Shown: piece by piece, positions 4,592 to 6,648 of the stretch | How positions within the stretch are numbered: position 1 is the stretch's first letter | Layout of the letters: each line of letters opens with the position of its first letter | NCBI GenBank assembly: GCA_000416085.1 | Contig: KE356579.1 | Coordinates: 611,060-617,707 of the forward strand | Length of the DNA stretch: 6,648 bases | Reading direction: 5' to 3' | Source of the DNA: a halophilic archaeon J07HX64 | Lineage (GTDB): Archaea; Halobacteriota; Halobacteria; Halobacteriales; Haloarculaceae | Program-made: the position numbers and the translations under genes | The notes under the pieces: model-generated | The model's input: only the letters and a program-made list of their open reading frames with translations | Database searches by the model: none | Told to the model about the DNA's origin: nothing

Positions 4592-6580
4592 GTGACAGGT
4601 AACACGCCCGAGAGCGGTGAAACCGACGCCAGGGCCACCGGCTCTCCCGACCCCTCCGGAGCCGAGGATGAGAGTAAAGAGATCAGGGCCGAGGACGAAG
4701 CTGAACGTATCAACGATGACGAGGGGACAGATACCGACGATGGGAGTGGGGATGGATACACCGGTGACGACGGAACGGGGCAGTTCTACGACGCGCTGGA
4801 GACGCTCGGTCGGCCGGTGGTGACGGCGACCAGGTACGCACAGTTGCGCGACCAGTCACAGGCGGACGCGGCGGCCGAGCTCGACTCGCTGGAGGGGTCG
4901 GGAACCGTCGAGCGACTCGATACCTCGTCGGACCCGGTGGTGTGGTATCCGACCGATTGGGCGCGGATGACAGACCGCGAGCGACTGGTCGTGTTCCCGG
5001 AGCGACGCACACTCGTCGCGGACCAGCCGACACAGTTCACCCGGGCACAGCTCACCCAGTTTGCACACCTGCTCGACACCACCGGGTCGGGGTCGTACCT
5101 CTACGAGATACGCCCGGAGGATGTCTGGCAGGCCCCCTACGAGACGTTCGCGGACCTGTTGGGCACGGTCAGGTCTGTGCTTCCCGAGCGTGAACCCGCC
5201 CTGGAGGAGTGGATGGAGGACCAGCACCGGCGTGCCAGCCAGTTCACGCTCCGCACCCACGAGGATGGTTACGTCGTGCTGGAGGCGGAGTCGGCTGACA
5301 TGATGGGCAACGTGGCGCGGCAGAAACTCGACGGCGGACAGTTGCGCGCCCCGGTGTCTGATACCGAGAGCTGGGTCGCCGAGGAGCGTCTCGCGGAGGT
5401 GAAACGGGTGCTCTACGAGGCTGGCTACCCGGTGCGCGACGAGCGCGACCTGGAGCGGGGTGACCCGCTGCCGGTCGACCTTGAACTGGGGCTGCGCGGG
5501 TACCAGCAGACCTGGGTGTCGAACTTCGTGGACCGCCAGTCGGGTGTGCTCGTCGGCCCGCCGGGAAGCGGCAAGACGGTGGCGGCGCTCGCCATCCTCG
5601 CGGCTGTCGAGGGGGAGACGCTGATCCTCGTCCCCGGACGGGAGCTCGCCGGACAGTGGCGCGAGGAACTGCTCACGAAGACCACACTCGACCCCGACCA
5701 GGTCGGCGAGTACCACGGCGGCACAAAGGAGGTCCGACCGGTCACAATCGCCACCTACCGCACCGCGGGGATGGACCGGCACCGTCAGCTGTTCGACAGC
5801 CGCGAGTGGGGGCTGATCGTCTACGACGAGTGTCACAACCTTCCGACCCCGATCCACCGACGGACGGCAGGTCTCCAGACACGACACCGGCTCGGTCTCT
5901 CCTCGACACCGGTGCGCGAGGACGAACAGGGGAGTGAGATATTCACACTCATCGGGCCGCCGATCGGCACCGACTGGGATGCGCTGTTCGCGGAGGGGTA
6001 CGTCGCGGAGCCGGCCGTCGAGATACGCTACCTCCCCTGGGACGGCGAGGACAGCCAGAACGAGTACGTCAGCGCGACGGGCCACGAGCGCCGGCAGTTG
6101 GCGGCGACCAACCCGGCGAAGATAGCCGAGGTACAGGCGTTGCTCGCGGAGGCGGGTGAACAACAGGCGCTCGTGTTCGTCGAGTACTTAGAGCAGGGGC
6201 AGGCAATCGCCGACGCGCTCGGTGTGCCGTTCATCAGCGGGGAGACACCCCACCACCGCCGGGAGAAGCTGTTCGAGCAGTTCCGCGAGGGACAGCGCCG
6301 GACGCTGGTGGTCTCCCGGGTCGGCGACGAGGGGATCGACCTGCCCAGCGCGGAGCTGGCGATTGTCGCCTCCGGACTGGGCGGGTCCCGTCGACAGGGG
6401 ACACAGCGCGCCGGCCGGACGATGCGCCCGACCGGTCGGGGCCCGGATGTACGTGCTCGCGACCCGCGGGAGCCGCGAGGAGGAGTTTGCCCGCCAGCGG
6501 ATGCGGTATCTCGCCGAGAAGGGTGTCAAAGTAACCGAACACGACGCCGGTCCCGACCTGGGGGACACCGGACCCGGTGA
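4592..6580 (+). CDS. XPB/Rad25-like superfamily 2 helicase (frameshifted near 3' end)
   Basis: This is an ATP-dependent DNA helicase or translocase of the XPB/Ssl2 type, likely in repair or transcription-linked remodelling. From the GTG at 4592, residues 1-63 are an acidic disordered tail. About 65-125 look like a winged helix (GRPVVTATRYAQLRDQSQADA to DPVVWYPTDW). Residues 215-290 resemble the XPB damage-recognition region. RecA domain 1 carries Walker A GPPGSGKT (322-329), GRELAGQW (349-356), DECH (412-415), SSTP (437-440) and the XPB-specific RED motif (442-444). RecA domain 2 carries ALVFVEY (526-532), SRVGDEGIDLP (575-585) and the arginine-finger motif QRAGRTMRP (605-613). After residue 616 the frame changes character: Arg/Pro-rich, few acids, poor codons, ending at 6580. 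The true C-terminus continues in the next frame to 6596 and would give 667 residues. GTG is preferred over the TTG at 4565, which sits inside the promoter. Isolated gene; partners unknown. Confidence 0.88.
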   Translation: MTGNTPESGETDARATGSPDPSGAEDESKEIRAEDEAERINDDEGTDTDDGSGDGYTGDDGTGQFYDALETLGRPVVTATRYAQLRDQSQADAAAELDSLEGSGTVERLDTSSDPVVWYPTDWARMTDRERLVVFPERRTLVADQPTQFTRAQLTQFAHLLDTTGSGSYLYEIRPEDVWQAPYETFADLLGTVRSVLPEREPALEEWMEDQHRRASQFTLRTHEDGYVVLEAESADMMGNVARQKLDGGQLRAPVSDTESWVAEERLAEVKRVLYEAGYPVRDERDLERGDPLPVDLELGLRGYQQTWVSNFVDRQSGVLVGPPGSGKTVAALAILAAVEGETLILVPGRELAGQWREELLTKTTLDPDQVGEYHGGTKEVRPVTIATYRTAGMDRHRQLFDSREWGLIVYDECHNLPTPIHRRTAGLQTRHRLGLSSTPVREDEQGSEIFTLIGPPIGTDWDALFAEGYVAEPAVEIRYLPWDGEDSQNEYVSATGHERRQLAATNPAKIAEVQALLAEAGEQQALVFVEYLEQGQAIADALGVPFISGETPHHRREKLFEQFREGQRRTLVVSRVGDEGIDLPSAELAIVASGLGGSRRQGTQRAGRTMRPTGRGPDVRARDPREPRGGVCPPADAVSRREGCQSNRTRRRSRPGGHRTR

Positions 6581-6596
6581 CCGCTCTGACGGCTAA
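6438..6596 (+). pseudogene. Frameshift and displaced C-terminus of the helicase
   Basis: The run GGGG at 6438-6441 appears to have one G too many. Removing it continues GRTMRPTGR directly into ARMYVLATRGSREEEFARQR and on to a TAA at 6594-6596. That is the expected last strand and helix of RecA domain 2 in this family (strand MYVLAT, then a charged helix). The 51 displaced residues include an acidic end, GDTGPGDRSDG, typical of haloarchaeal proteins. If the extra base is real, the protein loses this end and gains a 46-residue Arg-rich tail; if it is a sequencing error, the gene is intact. Confidence 0.85.
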
Positions 6597-6648
6597 CTCC
6601 CGGGAGATCGGGACACACCGTGTGTCGGCCGCCGGGCGACTCTTTACT
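6597..6648. other. Non-coding right edge
   Basis: The last 52 bases hold the palindrome described above and no frame with haloarchaeal coding character. TCTTTACT at 6641-6648 is the only AT-rich stretch and could be a 3'-end U-rich tract for the helicase mRNA or the start of the next promoter. Confidence 0.35.
6612..6626. repeat. Near-perfect 15-base palindrome after the helicase gene
   Basis: GACACAC (6612-6618) and GTGTGTC (6620-6626) flank a single C. All seven arm positions pair. It begins 15 bases after the restored helicase stop and is followed by GC-rich sequence and then CTTTACT at the window edge. It could be a 3'-end hairpin (six-base stem, CCG loop) or an operator of the next gene, whose promoter may start at the edge. 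Confidence 0.5.

Noticed and set aside
4856..6163. Long minus-strand open frame (435 codons) opposite the helicase
   Set aside because: It lies wholly antisense to a clear helicase, is Arg-rich with no motifs, and exists because GC-rich haloarchaeal genes rarely contain stops on the opposite strand.

Overview
The window looks like chromosome of a halophilic archaeon (class Halobacteria). It is GC-rich and the real reading frames favour G or C at the third codon position. The predicted proteins have strongly acidic, Asp/Glu-rich tails. Promoters are archaeal (AT-rich TATA-like boxes about 25-30 bases before the start, with short or no leaders), and the gene content includes a TFIIB homologue, an archaeal N-glycosylation transferase and an XPB-like helicase. 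I see no rRNA, tRNA, CRISPR array, insertion sequence or phage gene.

Layout. Bases 2-40 are probably the last codons of a plus-strand gene that enters from the left. It runs tail-to-tail into a two-gene minus-strand unit: rnhA (635-1234, type 1 RNase H with an N-terminal extension), followed by a 205-residue protein of unknown function (21-638). These two genes overlap by ATGA. A 135-base divergent region with the best promoter in the window (TATA at 1335-1342) separates rnhA from tfb (1370-2335), a transcription factor B. After 142 bases comes a NicO/RcnA-type nickel/cobalt transporter (2478-3401) with a repetitive His/Asp-rich loop; a 14-base dyad sits on its likely promoter. Twenty bases later, tail-to-tail, is a membrane-anchored family 2 glycosyltransferase resembling AglJ (3422-4471, minus). 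A 120-base divergent region then leads to a superfamily 2 helicase of XPB type (GTG start at 4592). Its reading frame appears broken by one extra G in the GGGG run at 6438-6441. The literal frame ends at 6580, while the recognisable C-terminus continues in the next frame to 6596. The last 52 bases are non-coding as far as I can see and hold a 15-base near-perfect palindrome.

The genes do not form one pathway. rnhA and its partner are one transcription unit. The tfb/rnhA divergent pair matches my memory of the Halobacterium NRC-1 arrangement (TfbG next to the archaeal RNase HI). The transporter, glycosyltransferase and helicase each look like separately promoted genes. I found no convincing new multi-gene system. 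The items most worth a second look are the frameshift, the dyads over the helicase and transporter promoters, the TBP-like extension of RNase HI, the two-codon uORF at the tfb start, and the uncharacterised protein coupled to RNase HI.
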